Shown: piece by piece, positions 1-5,774 of the stretch
How positions within the stretch are numbered: the first letter of the stretch is position 1
Layout of the letters: every line of letters starts with the position of its first letter
Assembly (NCBI GenBank): GCA_947178455.1
Contig: CAMWYI010000085.1
Location: forward strand, 1-7,896
Source of the DNA: an uncultured Alistipes sp.
Lineage (GTDB): Bacteria > Bacteroidota > Bacteroidia > Bacteroidales > Rikenellaceae
Length of the DNA: 7,896 bases
Direction: 5' to 3'
Notes under the pieces: generated by a model
The model's input: only the letters and a program-made list of their open reading frames with translations
Told to the model about the DNA's origin: nothing
The model's database searches: none
Program-made: the position numbers and the translations under genes

Positions 1-63
1 GTGCGATTCCCGCGAACGCCCGATTGCGAAACAGAAACTGAACAACAACCAATTAACTCATTT

Positions 64-1794
64 ATGAAAAACTTATTGAAGTCGAGTCTCGTGCTCGCAT
101 TTGCTGCGCTCGCCCTGTCGAGCTGCAACTGCTTCAAGGAGATGGCGTTGAACCGCGACGAGGTCAAAGTTGCCGTCGTTCCCGAAGTACTCGCCCTGAA
201 CAACGGTGTCATCGCCGCCGACATTCAGGTGAAGATTCCGGTAGAGTATTTCAATGCCAAAGCCATTGCCAAAGTAACCCCCGTGCTGGTATTCGAGGGC
301 GGCGAACTGGCCGGTGCCCCGTACTACTATCAGGGTACGAAAGTGGACGAGAACTATACGGTCGTCGATACGAAGACCGGCGGACAGTTCGTTCAGCACG
401 TCGAGTTCCCGTACGATTCGCGTATGGATCAGTGCGAACTCCAGCTGCGCGTCGAAATCAAATGCCCCAGCGGCAAGTGCAAGGAGTTCACGCTCGTAAA
501 CCTGCAAGACGGTGCGATTCCGACCAAGAAAGAGGCTGAAATTCTGGCCGGCGACGACGCTGCTGCCAAAATGGAGCTCGCTCAGTCGTTCGGTCTGACG
601 GTCGCTTACGGTCTGAACAAATTGCAGAAAGACCTGAAATACGGCGACGTCATGGCTCCGATGGCCAGCAACTACAAACGCGTGACGACGGTCGTGAACA
701 AGACCGACCTGCTCTATGCAATCAACTCTTCGCAGGTAACGAAGAAGAACGAGCGCAAAGCCGACCTCGGCGAGTTCAAGGCCGACGTCAAAGAGAAGAT
801 GGGCAACGACCGCGCAACGCAGAACATCGCTGTGAAGGGTTACGCTTCGCCCGATGGTCCGGAGAAATTCAACGACAAACTGTCGAAGGCTCGTAGCGAA
901 TCGGGTAAGAAAGTCGTAGCCAAATTGCTGAAAGGCACGGGTCTCGATGTCGACGCTGCCGCTTACGGCGAAGACTGGGCCGGTTTCAAAGAGCTGGTCG
1001 AGAAATCGAACATCAAAGACAAGAACCTGATTCTGCAAGTGTTGAGCCTCTACAACTCGTCGGCACAGCGCGAGAGCGAAATCAAGAACATGTCGGCTGT
1101 TTACAACGAGCTGAAAAGCGAAATTCTGCCCGAATTGCGCCGCGCACAGATTGTCAACAGCACCGATATTCAGGGCAAAACCGACGCTGAAATTCTGGCT
1201 GCGCTCCGCAACGGCGGCGAACTGACCGTCGAGGAGTACCTCTACGCTGCCGAATCGCTGGTCAACGGTGCTGCAGAGCAGGTTGCCGTGCTGACCGCCG
1301 CATCGAAGAAATACAACGATGCCCGCGTATGGAACAACCTCGGTATCGCACAAACGAAAGCCGGTGACGCAGCTGCTGCGTTGGATTCGTTCGCAAAGGC
1401 TGCCAAACTGAACTCGTCGGCCGATTTGAACAAGAACCTCATGCTGGCTAACTTGGCCAACGGCAACACCGCCGAAGCCAAGAAATACGCTGCTGCAACG
1501 GATGCCGAAGGCAAAGCCGCTTATGCCGCTGCAACGGGCGACTATCAGGCTGCCAAGAACGGTTTGACCGGTTACAATCAGGCTGTTGCTGCTGTGATGA
1601 ACAACGACCTCGCAACGGCGAAGAAAGCCATTGCCAACGACACCACGGCCGATGCCGACTACCTGCGTGCCGTTATCGCAGCTCGCGAAGGCGACAAGGC
1701 TACGGCTCAGGCTCAGCTGAAGAGCGCAGTATCGAAGAATCCCGAGCTGGCTGCCAAAGCTGCCAAAGACGCAAACCTGAAAGATATTCAGTAA
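64..1794 (+). CDS. Outer-membrane-type lipoprotein with OmpA-like and TPR-like regions
   Basis: This 576-residue protein begins with a lipoprotein signal peptide: MKNLLK, a hydrophobic stretch, then the lipobox LSSC with the lipidated cysteine at residue 21. I chose the ATG at 64 because it starts this signal peptide; the frame is open back to a GTG at position 1, but those 21 codons look like an A-rich leader. Residues about 35-150 look beta-rich and are unassigned. Residues about 235-290 resemble an OmpA-like peptidoglycan-binding fold: GYASPDG at 259-265 stands where OmpA proteins have a G-H/Y-T-D motif, followed by N270 and LSKARSES (R277). Residues about 417-452 (VWNNLGIAQTKAGDAAAAL) look like a TPR unit, and the Ala/Lys-rich helical tail probably holds more, degenerate repeats. 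It likely sits in the periplasm, anchored in a membrane and contacting the wall. It appears monocistronic, ending in a strong terminator. The exact role is unknown. I am confident of the gene and fairly confident of the domains. Confidence 0.85.
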   Translation: MKNLLKSSLVLAFAALALSSCNCFKEMALNRDEVKVAVVPEVLALNNGVIAADIQVKIPVEYFNAKAIAKVTPVLVFEGGELAGAPYYYQGTKVDENYTVVDTKTGGQFVQHVEFPYDSRMDQCELQLRVEIKCPSGKCKEFTLVNLQDGAIPTKKEAEILAGDDAAAKMELAQSFGLTVAYGLNKLQKDLKYGDVMAPMASNYKRVTTVVNKTDLLYAINSSQVTKKNERKADLGEFKADVKEKMGNDRATQNIAVKGYASPDGPEKFNDKLSKARSESGKKVVAKLLKGTGLDVDAAAYGEDWAGFKELVEKSNIKDKNLILQVLSLYNSSAQRESEIKNMSAVYNELKSEILPELRRAQIVNSTDIQGKTDAEILAALRNGGELTVEEYLYAAESLVNGAAEQVAVLTAASKKYNDARVWNNLGIAQTKAGDAAAALDSFAKAAKLNSSADLNKNLMLANLANGNTAEAKKYAAATDAEGKAAYAAATGDYQAAKNGLTGYNQAVAAVMNNDLATAKKAIANDTTADADYLRAVIAAREGDKATAQAQLKSAVSKNPELAAKAAKDANLKDIQ

Positions 1795-1800
1795 TTTTCA

Positions 1801-1863
1801 GCGATGCGTGTTCGGAATCGTTCCGAACATCGCAAGCCCGAACCCTGCGTTCGGGCTTTTTTT
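1801..1863 (+). terminator. Rho-independent terminator with a preceding second hairpin
   Basis: The main hairpin pairs 1834-1842 (AAGCCCGAA) with 1850-1858 (TTCGGGCTT), a 9-bp stem with a 7-nt loop, running into a T-run at 1857-1863. Immediately before it, TTCGGAA at 1811-1817 pairs with TTCCGAA at 1821-1827 around a 3-nt loop. GCGATG (1801-1806) can also pair with CATCGC (1828-1833) across a 4-nt bulge. It lies 6 nt after the lipoprotein stop codon and so ends that transcript. Confidence 0.85.
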
Positions 1864-1981
1864 GTTACTGTGCGGGGCTTGTGGTCGCAGGGCGACGGTT
1901 CCGGCGACCGTGCAGGCCCGGCGTGGTTGGATTGCGCGCGAAACCGGTTTTTCGGACAGGCGGCGGTAAGGAAAATTTGCT

Positions 1982-1990
1982 TATCTTTAC
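1982..1990 (+). promoter_or_regulatory. Putative Bacteroidetes -7 promoter element for the acyltransferase genes
   Basis: TATCTTTAC matches the Bacteroidetes -7 consensus TAnnTTTG at all but the last position and lies 26 nt before the ATG at 2017, after the upstream terminator. I see no good TTTG-type -33 element at the usual spacing of about 20 nt, so this is a partial match. The rest of the 222-nt gap between genes (1795-2016) holds only the terminator. Confidence 0.45.
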
Positions 1991-2016
1991 CGTGATTTAC
2001 AATCCTAACACACGCC

Positions 2017-2850
2017 ATGCCCCGAATCGACATAGCTGCCGTATTGTCCGAAAAAGCACCGCGACTGGCCCGTTGGATTCCGCGTCCGGCCATCGAGTGG
2101 CTGCGGCGTACGGTGCGCGAAAAGGAAATCAATCACATCATCGACGCTTATTGGTCTTTGCCGCCGCAGGAGTTCATCCGCGCCTGCTTCGCCGAGTGGG
2201 GCGTTACCTACGAAATGCAGGGCCTCGACCGTCTCGACTCGCACGGACGTTATCTGTTCGTCGCGAACCACCCGTTCGGCGGAATGGACGGCATGATGCT
2301 GGCCGACGAACTGATGACCCATTTCGGCGACGTGCGCGTGGTGGTCAACGATTTGCTGATGCACGTCGAGCCGCTGCGGCCGTTGTGGCTGCCCGTCAAC
2401 AAGCACGGGGCGCAGAATGCCGGCTATGCCCGACGCATGGAGGAGGCTTTTTTCGGCGACATGCCGATTCTGACCTTTCCGGCCGGACTGTGCTCGCGCC
2501 GCATCGACGGACGAATCGCCGACACCGAATGGAAAGTCAATTTCCTGAAAAAAGCCTACGCTTCGCAGCGGCAAATCGTGCCGTTGTTCGTCGAGGGGCG
2601 GCTTTCGGATTTCTTCTACCGCCTCGACCGGTGCCGCAAGGCTTTGGGCGTCAAGTTCAACATCGAAATGCTGTGGCTGCCGGACGAAATGTTTTCGCAG
2701 GCGGGCAAACACTTCCGCATCGCGGTCGGCGAGCCCGTGTCGGTGGCGGAGTTGCAGTCGCTCGGTTCATTGCGCGAACAGACCGAGTATATTCGTAAAA
2801 ATACCTATTTTTTGGAAAAAACGCTCGGACAGCCATCGGCATCCCGCTAA
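2017..2850 (+). CDS. glsA: PlsC-type O-acyltransferase, GlsA-like (glycine lipid synthesis)
   Basis: This 277-residue protein belongs to the lysophospholipid acyltransferase (PlsC) superfamily. The catalytic block is NHPFGGMDG at 84-92. The His85-to-Asp91 spacing is one residue longer than the classic H-x4-D. FPAGLCSRR at 154-162 stands where classic members have FPEG. VPLFVEGRLSDFFYRL at 188-203 also fits the acyltransferase group found beside hemolysin-like GNAT proteins in Bacteroidetes. No clear membrane-spanning segment is visible, so it probably acts at the inner face of the cytoplasmic membrane. In Bacteroides, GlsA adds a second acyl chain to the hydroxyl of N-acyl-glycine made by GlsB; the GNAT gene 45 nt downstream supports the same job here. 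An ornithine- or other aminolipid O-acyltransferase is the alternative. The family is secure; the substrate is inferred from the neighbour. Confidence 0.7.
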   Translation: MPRIDIAAVLSEKAPRLARWIPRPAIEWLRRTVREKEINHIIDAYWSLPPQEFIRACFAEWGVTYEMQGLDRLDSHGRYLFVANHPFGGMDGMMLADELMTHFGDVRVVVNDLLMHVEPLRPLWLPVNKHGAQNAGYARRMEEAFFGDMPILTFPAGLCSRRIDGRIADTEWKVNFLKKAYASQRQIVPLFVEGRLSDFFYRLDRCRKALGVKFNIEMLWLPDEMFSQAGKHFRIAVGEPVSVAELQSLGSLREQTEYIRKNTYFLEKTLGQPSASR

Positions 2851-2856
2851 AAAGCG

Positions 2857-2865
2857 TACATTTGC
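2857..2865 (+). promoter_or_regulatory. Possible internal promoter element ahead of the GNAT gene
   Basis: TACATTTGC in the 45-nt gap between the two acyltransferase genes is a full match to the Bacteroidetes -7 motif TAnnTTTG. It lies 30 nt before the ATG at 2896. There is no convincing -33 element at 19-21 nt spacing, so it may be chance or a weak secondary promoter that lets the N-acyltransferase be expressed apart from the O-acyltransferase. Confidence 0.35.
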
Positions 2866-2895
2866 AGGTGAACCATGTACGCGTAACCGACAAAG

Positions 2896-3915
2896 ATGCA
2901 ACCGAACGAAATAAAACCGATCGCGCCTCCCGTCGCACGGGAGCTGCTGAAAGCCGAACTGACCCCCGAACGGAAAGTCCGCGAGACGAACAAGGCCGCC
3001 AACGAAATCTATGTCTTCGCAGCGGCCGACTGCCCCGCGTTGATGCGCGAAGTGGGGCGTCTGCGCGAGGAGGCTTTCCGCCGTGCGGGCGGCGGCACGG
3101 GTTGCGAGGTCGACATCGACGCCGAAGATTTGGCCGAAGACGGCTATTTCCAGCTCATCGTGTGGGACCCTGCGGCCGAAGAAATCGTCGGCGGATACCG
3201 TTTCATCGTTTGCACGACCGAACACCCCCGACACCTCTCGACGGAGCACTATTTCCGGTTCAGCGACCGCTTCCGCCGCCGCTACCTGCCGCGTACTATC
3301 GAGTTGGGCCGTTCGTTCGTGCAGTGCGCCTATCAGGCGCGGCAGAATCCCAAGAGCCTTTACGCGCTCGATAACCTGTGGGACGGGCTGGGGGCGCTGG
3401 TCGTGCTCAATCCGCGCTCCAAATACCTGTTCGGCAAGGTGACGATGTACACCTCGTACAAGACCGTAGCCCGCAATGCGTTGATTTGGTTCCTGCGCCG
3501 CTACTTCCCCGACCGTGAAGGACTGGTCGAGGGCATCCATCCGCTGACGCTCGACTTGGACGACCCCTACTACGAGCAGCTGTTCACGGGCGCGAACTAC
3601 ATGGAAAATTACCGCATCCTGATTCAGAAGATACGCGAATTCAACGAAAACATACCGCCGCTCATCAACGCCTACATGAATCTTTCGCCCTCGATGCGGG
3701 TGTTCGACACGGTGTCGAATCCCGATTTCGGCGGGGTCGAGGAGACGGGCATTCTGCTGACCATTGCGGACATCTACCGCGACAAAAAGCTGCGCTATAC
3801 GCGCTGGAAAGGGTGGCGGGCCAATCTGAAACACCGTCGCGAGGAGTTCTCGGAGCGGTTGCGGGCCCATTTGGAGGGGCTGAAAAGCCCGTTCAAACGC
3901 GACCTGCACGATTGA
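2896..3915 (+). CDS. glsB: Hemolysin-like GNAT N-acyltransferase, GlsB-like (N-acyl-glycine synthase)
   Basis: This 339-residue protein is of the hemolysin-like, OlsB-related GNAT type, which transfers a 3-hydroxyacyl chain from acyl-ACP to the amino group of an amino acid. Visible marks are MREVGRLREEAFRRAGGG at 50-67 (the start of the GNAT fold), EIVGGYRF at 96-103 and IELGRSFV at 135-142, the E-(L/I)-G-R-S motif characteristic of the OlsB/GlsB group. The C-terminal part includes ENYRILIQKIREFNENIPP at 237-255 and ends in a basic tail (about 296-325), which could hold it to the membrane. In Bacteroides, GlsB makes N-acyl-3-hydroxy-glycine (the commendamide type), the precursor of glycine lipids. 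The PlsC-type gene directly upstream fits this two-step pathway. Ornithine or serine as the amino acid acceptor cannot be excluded from sequence. The start is the ATG after an A-rich stretch (CAAAG), with no Shine-Dalgarno. Confidence 0.72.
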   Translation: MQPNEIKPIAPPVARELLKAELTPERKVRETNKAANEIYVFAAADCPALMREVGRLREEAFRRAGGGTGCEVDIDAEDLAEDGYFQLIVWDPAAEEIVGGYRFIVCTTEHPRHLSTEHYFRFSDRFRRRYLPRTIELGRSFVQCAYQARQNPKSLYALDNLWDGLGALVVLNPRSKYLFGKVTMYTSYKTVARNALIWFLRRYFPDREGLVEGIHPLTLDLDDPYYEQLFTGANYMENYRILIQKIREFNENIPPLINAYMNLSPSMRVFDTVSNPDFGGVEETGILLTIADIYRDKKLRYTRWKGWRANLKHRREEFSERLRAHLEGLKSPFKRDLHD

Positions 3916-3971
3916 CTTCCGAAAGCAGGCGCGGTTTTTGTTTCGTCAGCGTGCAAAAACGATTCGGAACT

Positions 3972-4415
3972 ATGAAAAACTGGTGGAAACGGGGCGTCGT
4001 GTTCGCCCTCGTCGGGATGTTGTCGGCCGTCGGGCCGCTTGCGGCGCAGGTGCGCTTCGAGACGGGTTCGACCGATTCGGTGCGCCGCATGGCGCAGCAG
4101 CAGGGCAAGCTGGTCTTCATCGACCTCTATGCCGACTGGTGCCCGCCGTGCCGGTCGATGGAACGGTCGGTCTTTTCGCGGGCGGAGGTCGCCGAATTCA
4201 TGGCGCGCAACTTCGTGGCGGCGAAATACAACGTCGACCAGACGCTGGGCCGCGAGTTGCTGGGCGAATACGGGCGCGGGTCGATTCCGCTTTACTTGGT
4301 TTTCGATACCGAAGGCACGCTGTGGGGCCGCATCGAGGGGGCGTCGTCGGCCGATACATTCGTGAAAAATCTGCGCAGCGTCATCGACCGCTACGAAAAG
4401 CGGGAAAAGAAATAG
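3972..4415 (+). CDS. Exported thioredoxin-fold protein with WCPPC motif
   Basis: This 147-residue protein has a signal peptide (KNWWKR, then a hydrophobic run to about residue 23) with probable cleavage LAA|Q after residue 25. The mature protein would start with Gln, as is common for Bacteroidetes signal peptidase I substrates (the 'Q rule', Gln then becoming pyroglutamate). The thioredoxin fold follows: KLVFIDLYADWCPPC with the redox pair C57 and C60, and SIPLYLVFD with the expected cis-Pro at 106. The frame is open upstream to 3813, but that part overlaps the GNAT gene in another frame and lacks a signal peptide, so the ATG at 3972 is the start. It lies 56 nt after the GNAT gene, with no promoter seen, so it is probably co-transcribed. 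It probably acts as a periplasmic thiol-disulfide reductase or chaperone-type helper. The partner protein is unknown, and a link to lipid synthesis is not evident. Confidence 0.82.
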   Translation: MKNWWKRGVVFALVGMLSAVGPLAAQVRFETGSTDSVRRMAQQQGKLVFIDLYADWCPPCRSMERSVFSRAEVAEFMARNFVAAKYNVDQTLGRELLGEYGRGSIPLYLVFDTEGTLWGRIEGASSADTFVKNLRSVIDRYEKREKK

Positions 4416-4457
4416 CACGGCTTCCGTCGGCCCGAAAAGCCGTGACGGCCGGTTTTT
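4416..4457. terminator. Hairpin between convergent genes, probable bidirectional terminator
   Basis: CACGGCTT (4416-4423) pairs perfectly with AAGCCGTG (4437-4444), giving an 8-bp stem directly after the thioredoxin stop codon. A T-run at 4453-4457 follows on the plus side after a short GC-rich gap. An alternative pairing, CCGTC (4424-4428) with GACGG (4444-4448), also exists. On the minus strand the same hairpin lies 35 nt beyond the rsmG stop and is followed by a broken T-rich stretch. Its position between two converging genes suggests it serves both, although the T-runs are not ideally placed. Confidence 0.5.
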
Positions 4458-4478
4458 AAGCAGGGGTTTAGGCCGGTG

Positions 4479-5102
4479 TCAGCGGGCCGTGTAGACCACC
4501 TTTTTGGTCTCGAAAAACTCCTCGTCGAAAAAATCCGAAATGGCGTGGACATCCCACCGTTTGCCGGTCAGGGCCAGTTCTTCGGCCAAATCGCCTCCTT
4601 TGAGATAGAGAATCCCGTTGGGCAGCGTTCCGCGCTGCCCTCGTTCGATTTTGTTCCAGACCCACTGCACGAACTGGGGCATGGCCGTGACGGCGCGCGA
4701 GACGACATAATCGTAACGTTCGGCGAGCGTTTCGACCCGCACGCAACGCGGCTCGACGTTGTTCAGTCCGAGCGCGGAGACGACCCCCTCGACGACCGTG
4801 ATTTTCTTGCGAATGGAGTCGGCGGCGGTGAAACGGGCTTCGGGAAAGAGAATCGCAAGCGGCACGGACGGAAAACCGCCGCCGCATCCGACGTCGAGAA
4901 TCCGCGCACCGGCGTCGAAAGCGCACACTTTGGCGATAGCCAGCGAATGCAACACGTGGCGCAGGTAGAGCTGGTCGAAATCCTTGCGCGACACGACGTT
5001 GATTTTGGCATTCCACTCGGCGTAAAGGTCGAACAACGCGGCGAAACGCTCGCGCTGTAACGGCGTCAACTCGGGAAAGTATTTTATTAAGAGGGTGTGC
5101 AT
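4479..5102 (-). CDS. rsmG: 16S rRNA (guanine-527-N7)-methyltransferase RsmG (GidB)
   Basis: RsmG methylates N7 of G527 in 16S rRNA using S-adenosylmethionine; loss in other bacteria gives low-level streptomycin resistance. The protein is 207 residues, the normal family length. The signature WNAKINVVSRKDFDQLYLRH (30-49) is followed by HSLAIA, the SAM-binding loop LDVGCGGGFPSVPLA (69-83), the acidic strand end AADS (94-97) and VVSRAV (133-138). The opening LIKYFPELTPLQRERFAAL is typical of Bacteroidetes RsmG, supporting the ATG at 5102. It lies 114 nt after the sigma factor gene, with no promoter motif in the gap, so it is probably the last gene of the 6922-4479 operon. Its start codon and first four codons form one copy of a tandem repeat extending upstream (5089-5177), which may affect initiation. 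Identification is secure. Confidence 0.95.
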   Translation of the reverse strand: MHTLLIKYFPELTPLQRERFAALFDLYAEWNAKINVVSRKDFDQLYLRHVLHSLAIAKVCAFDAGARILDVGCGGGFPSVPLAILFPEARFTAADSIRKKITVVEGVVSALGLNNVEPRCVRVETLAERYDYVVSRAVTAMPQFVQWVWNKIERGQRGTLPNGILYLKGGDLAEELALTGKRWDVHAISDFFDEEFFETKKVVYTAR

Positions 5103-5122
5103 CGCTGTCGGTTTGGGATGTA

Positions 5123-5140
5123 TCAGAAGAGGGTGTGCAT
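5123..5140 (-). other. Five-codon mini-ORF MHTLF in the rsmG leader
   Basis: The second repeat copy reads ATG CAC ACC CTC TTC TGA on the minus strand. Its first four codons are identical to those of rsmG, and the 9 bases before the ATG are also identical, so a ribosome recognising the rsmG start should recognise this one too and stop after five codons. It ends 20 nt before the true start. Translation is unproven. Confidence 0.4.
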
Positions 5141-5159
5141 CGCTGTCGGTTGGGGAGGG

Positions 5160-5177
5160 TCAGAGGAGGGTGCGCAT
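5160..5177 (-). other. Five-codon mini-ORF MRTLL in the rsmG leader
   Basis: The third repeat copy reads ATG CGC ACC CTC CTC TGA on the minus strand, five codons and a stop. It imitates the first codons of rsmG (MHTLL). It would be the first of two tiny upstream ORFs if the rsmG mRNA is read from the sigma factor side. Translation is unproven; the sequence is certain but the function is inference. Confidence 0.35.
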
Positions 5178-5216
5178 CGTCTGCTCGTGTCGGGCGGCAC
5201 GTCGATTCGCTCGGTT

Positions 5217-5774
5217 TCAGTTTTCGTTTTGAATAAACCGGCACATCTGTTCGCGGGCGCGGTGGATTTGGGTTTTCACGGTGCCCAGCGGCACGGCCAA
5301 TTTCTCGGCGATTTCTTCGTAAGATAGTTCGTCGAAAAACCGCAGCACAATCAACTGCCGGTAACGCGGCGACAACCGTTCGAGGTACCCCTCGATTTGC
5401 GAACGCTGTTGCAGGCTGATGACCCGTTCTTCGGGCGTCGGCGCGAGCGACGCGGGGGCCGTGAACCGTTCGTCGATCGAGAGGTCGTCCTGCTGCCGGC
5501 GCACGAAGTCGATGAACGTATTGCGGGCGATGGTGTAAACCCATTGCCCGAACGTGTACTCCGCCCGATAACGGTGCAGATTGATATAAACTTTGATGAA
5601 TGTTTCTTGCAGCAGATCATCCACGTGGCTCCGGTTGCCGAGCCGCTGCGCCAGCAGACGGCGGATAGCGTCGCGGTAGCGGTTGAAAAGATGCTCGAAT
5701 GCTCCGTCGTCGCCTGCGAGCACCAGTTCGACCAGCCGCCGGTCGTCGGCCACGAGATAATCGGCTATCTCCAT
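5217..5774 (-). CDS. ECF-type RNA polymerase sigma-70 family factor
   Basis: This 185-residue protein has the two-domain layout of extracytoplasmic-function sigma factors, which direct RNA polymerase to specific promoters. Region 2 spans about 25-95: FEHLFNRYRDAIRRLL, DDLLQETFIKVY (52-63) and FGQWVYTIARNTFIDFVRR (75-93), the -10-binding and melting part. Region 4 spans about 119-180, with LSPRYRQLIVLRFFDELSYEEIA and GTVKTQIHRAREQM, the -35-binding helix-turn-helix. The 25-residue linker fits ECF proteins; no C-terminal extension is present. The ATG at 5774 overlaps the end of the glycosyltransferase gene by 10 nt (ATGGAGATAG), so translation is probably coupled. The frame stays open far upstream, but that stretch is antisense-like shadow of the glycosyltransferase. 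No anti-sigma gene lies next to it, so how it is controlled is not visible. The regulon is unknown. Confidence 0.92.
   Translation of the reverse strand: MEIADYLVADDRRLVELVLAGDDGAFEHLFNRYRDAIRRLLAQRLGNRSHVDDLLQETFIKVYINLHRYRAEYTFGQWVYTIARNTFIDFVRRQQDDLSIDERFTAPASLAPTPEERVISLQQRSQIEGYLERLSPRYRQLIVLRFFDELSYEEIAEKLAVPLGTVKTQIHRAREQMCRFIQNEN

Larger units (their letters stand above)
5089..5182 (-). repeat. Three tandem copies of the rsmG start-site sequence
   Basis: A 25-nt block (5089-5113) covering the rsmG start codon is repeated exactly at 5127-5151. A third, diverged copy is centred on 5160-5177. The ATG triplets on the minus strand lie at 5102, 5140 and 5177, so the period is 38 then 37 nt. 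The shared minus-strand core of copies 1 and 2 is CCGACAGCG followed by ATGCACACCCTCTT; copy 3 keeps ATGCGCACCCTC but not the CCGACAGCG block in full. The array fills most of the 114-nt gap between the sigma factor stop and rsmG. Confidence 0.85.

Noticed and set aside
73..1353. Long open frame on the minus strand opposite the lipoprotein gene (426 codons)
   Set aside because: It lies wholly antisense to a well-supported gene with signal peptide and domains; its protein is low-complexity in a way expected from GC-biased codon positions.
2875..2886. Three-codon frame ATG TAC GCG TAA just before the GNAT gene
   Set aside because: Too short to support, single copy and without repeated or conserved context, unlike the rsmG leader.
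5089..5182. Repeat array as a CRISPR
   Set aside because: Only three copies, the period leaves spacers of about 12-13 nt that are themselves related, and no cas gene is near; it is a duplicated start region.
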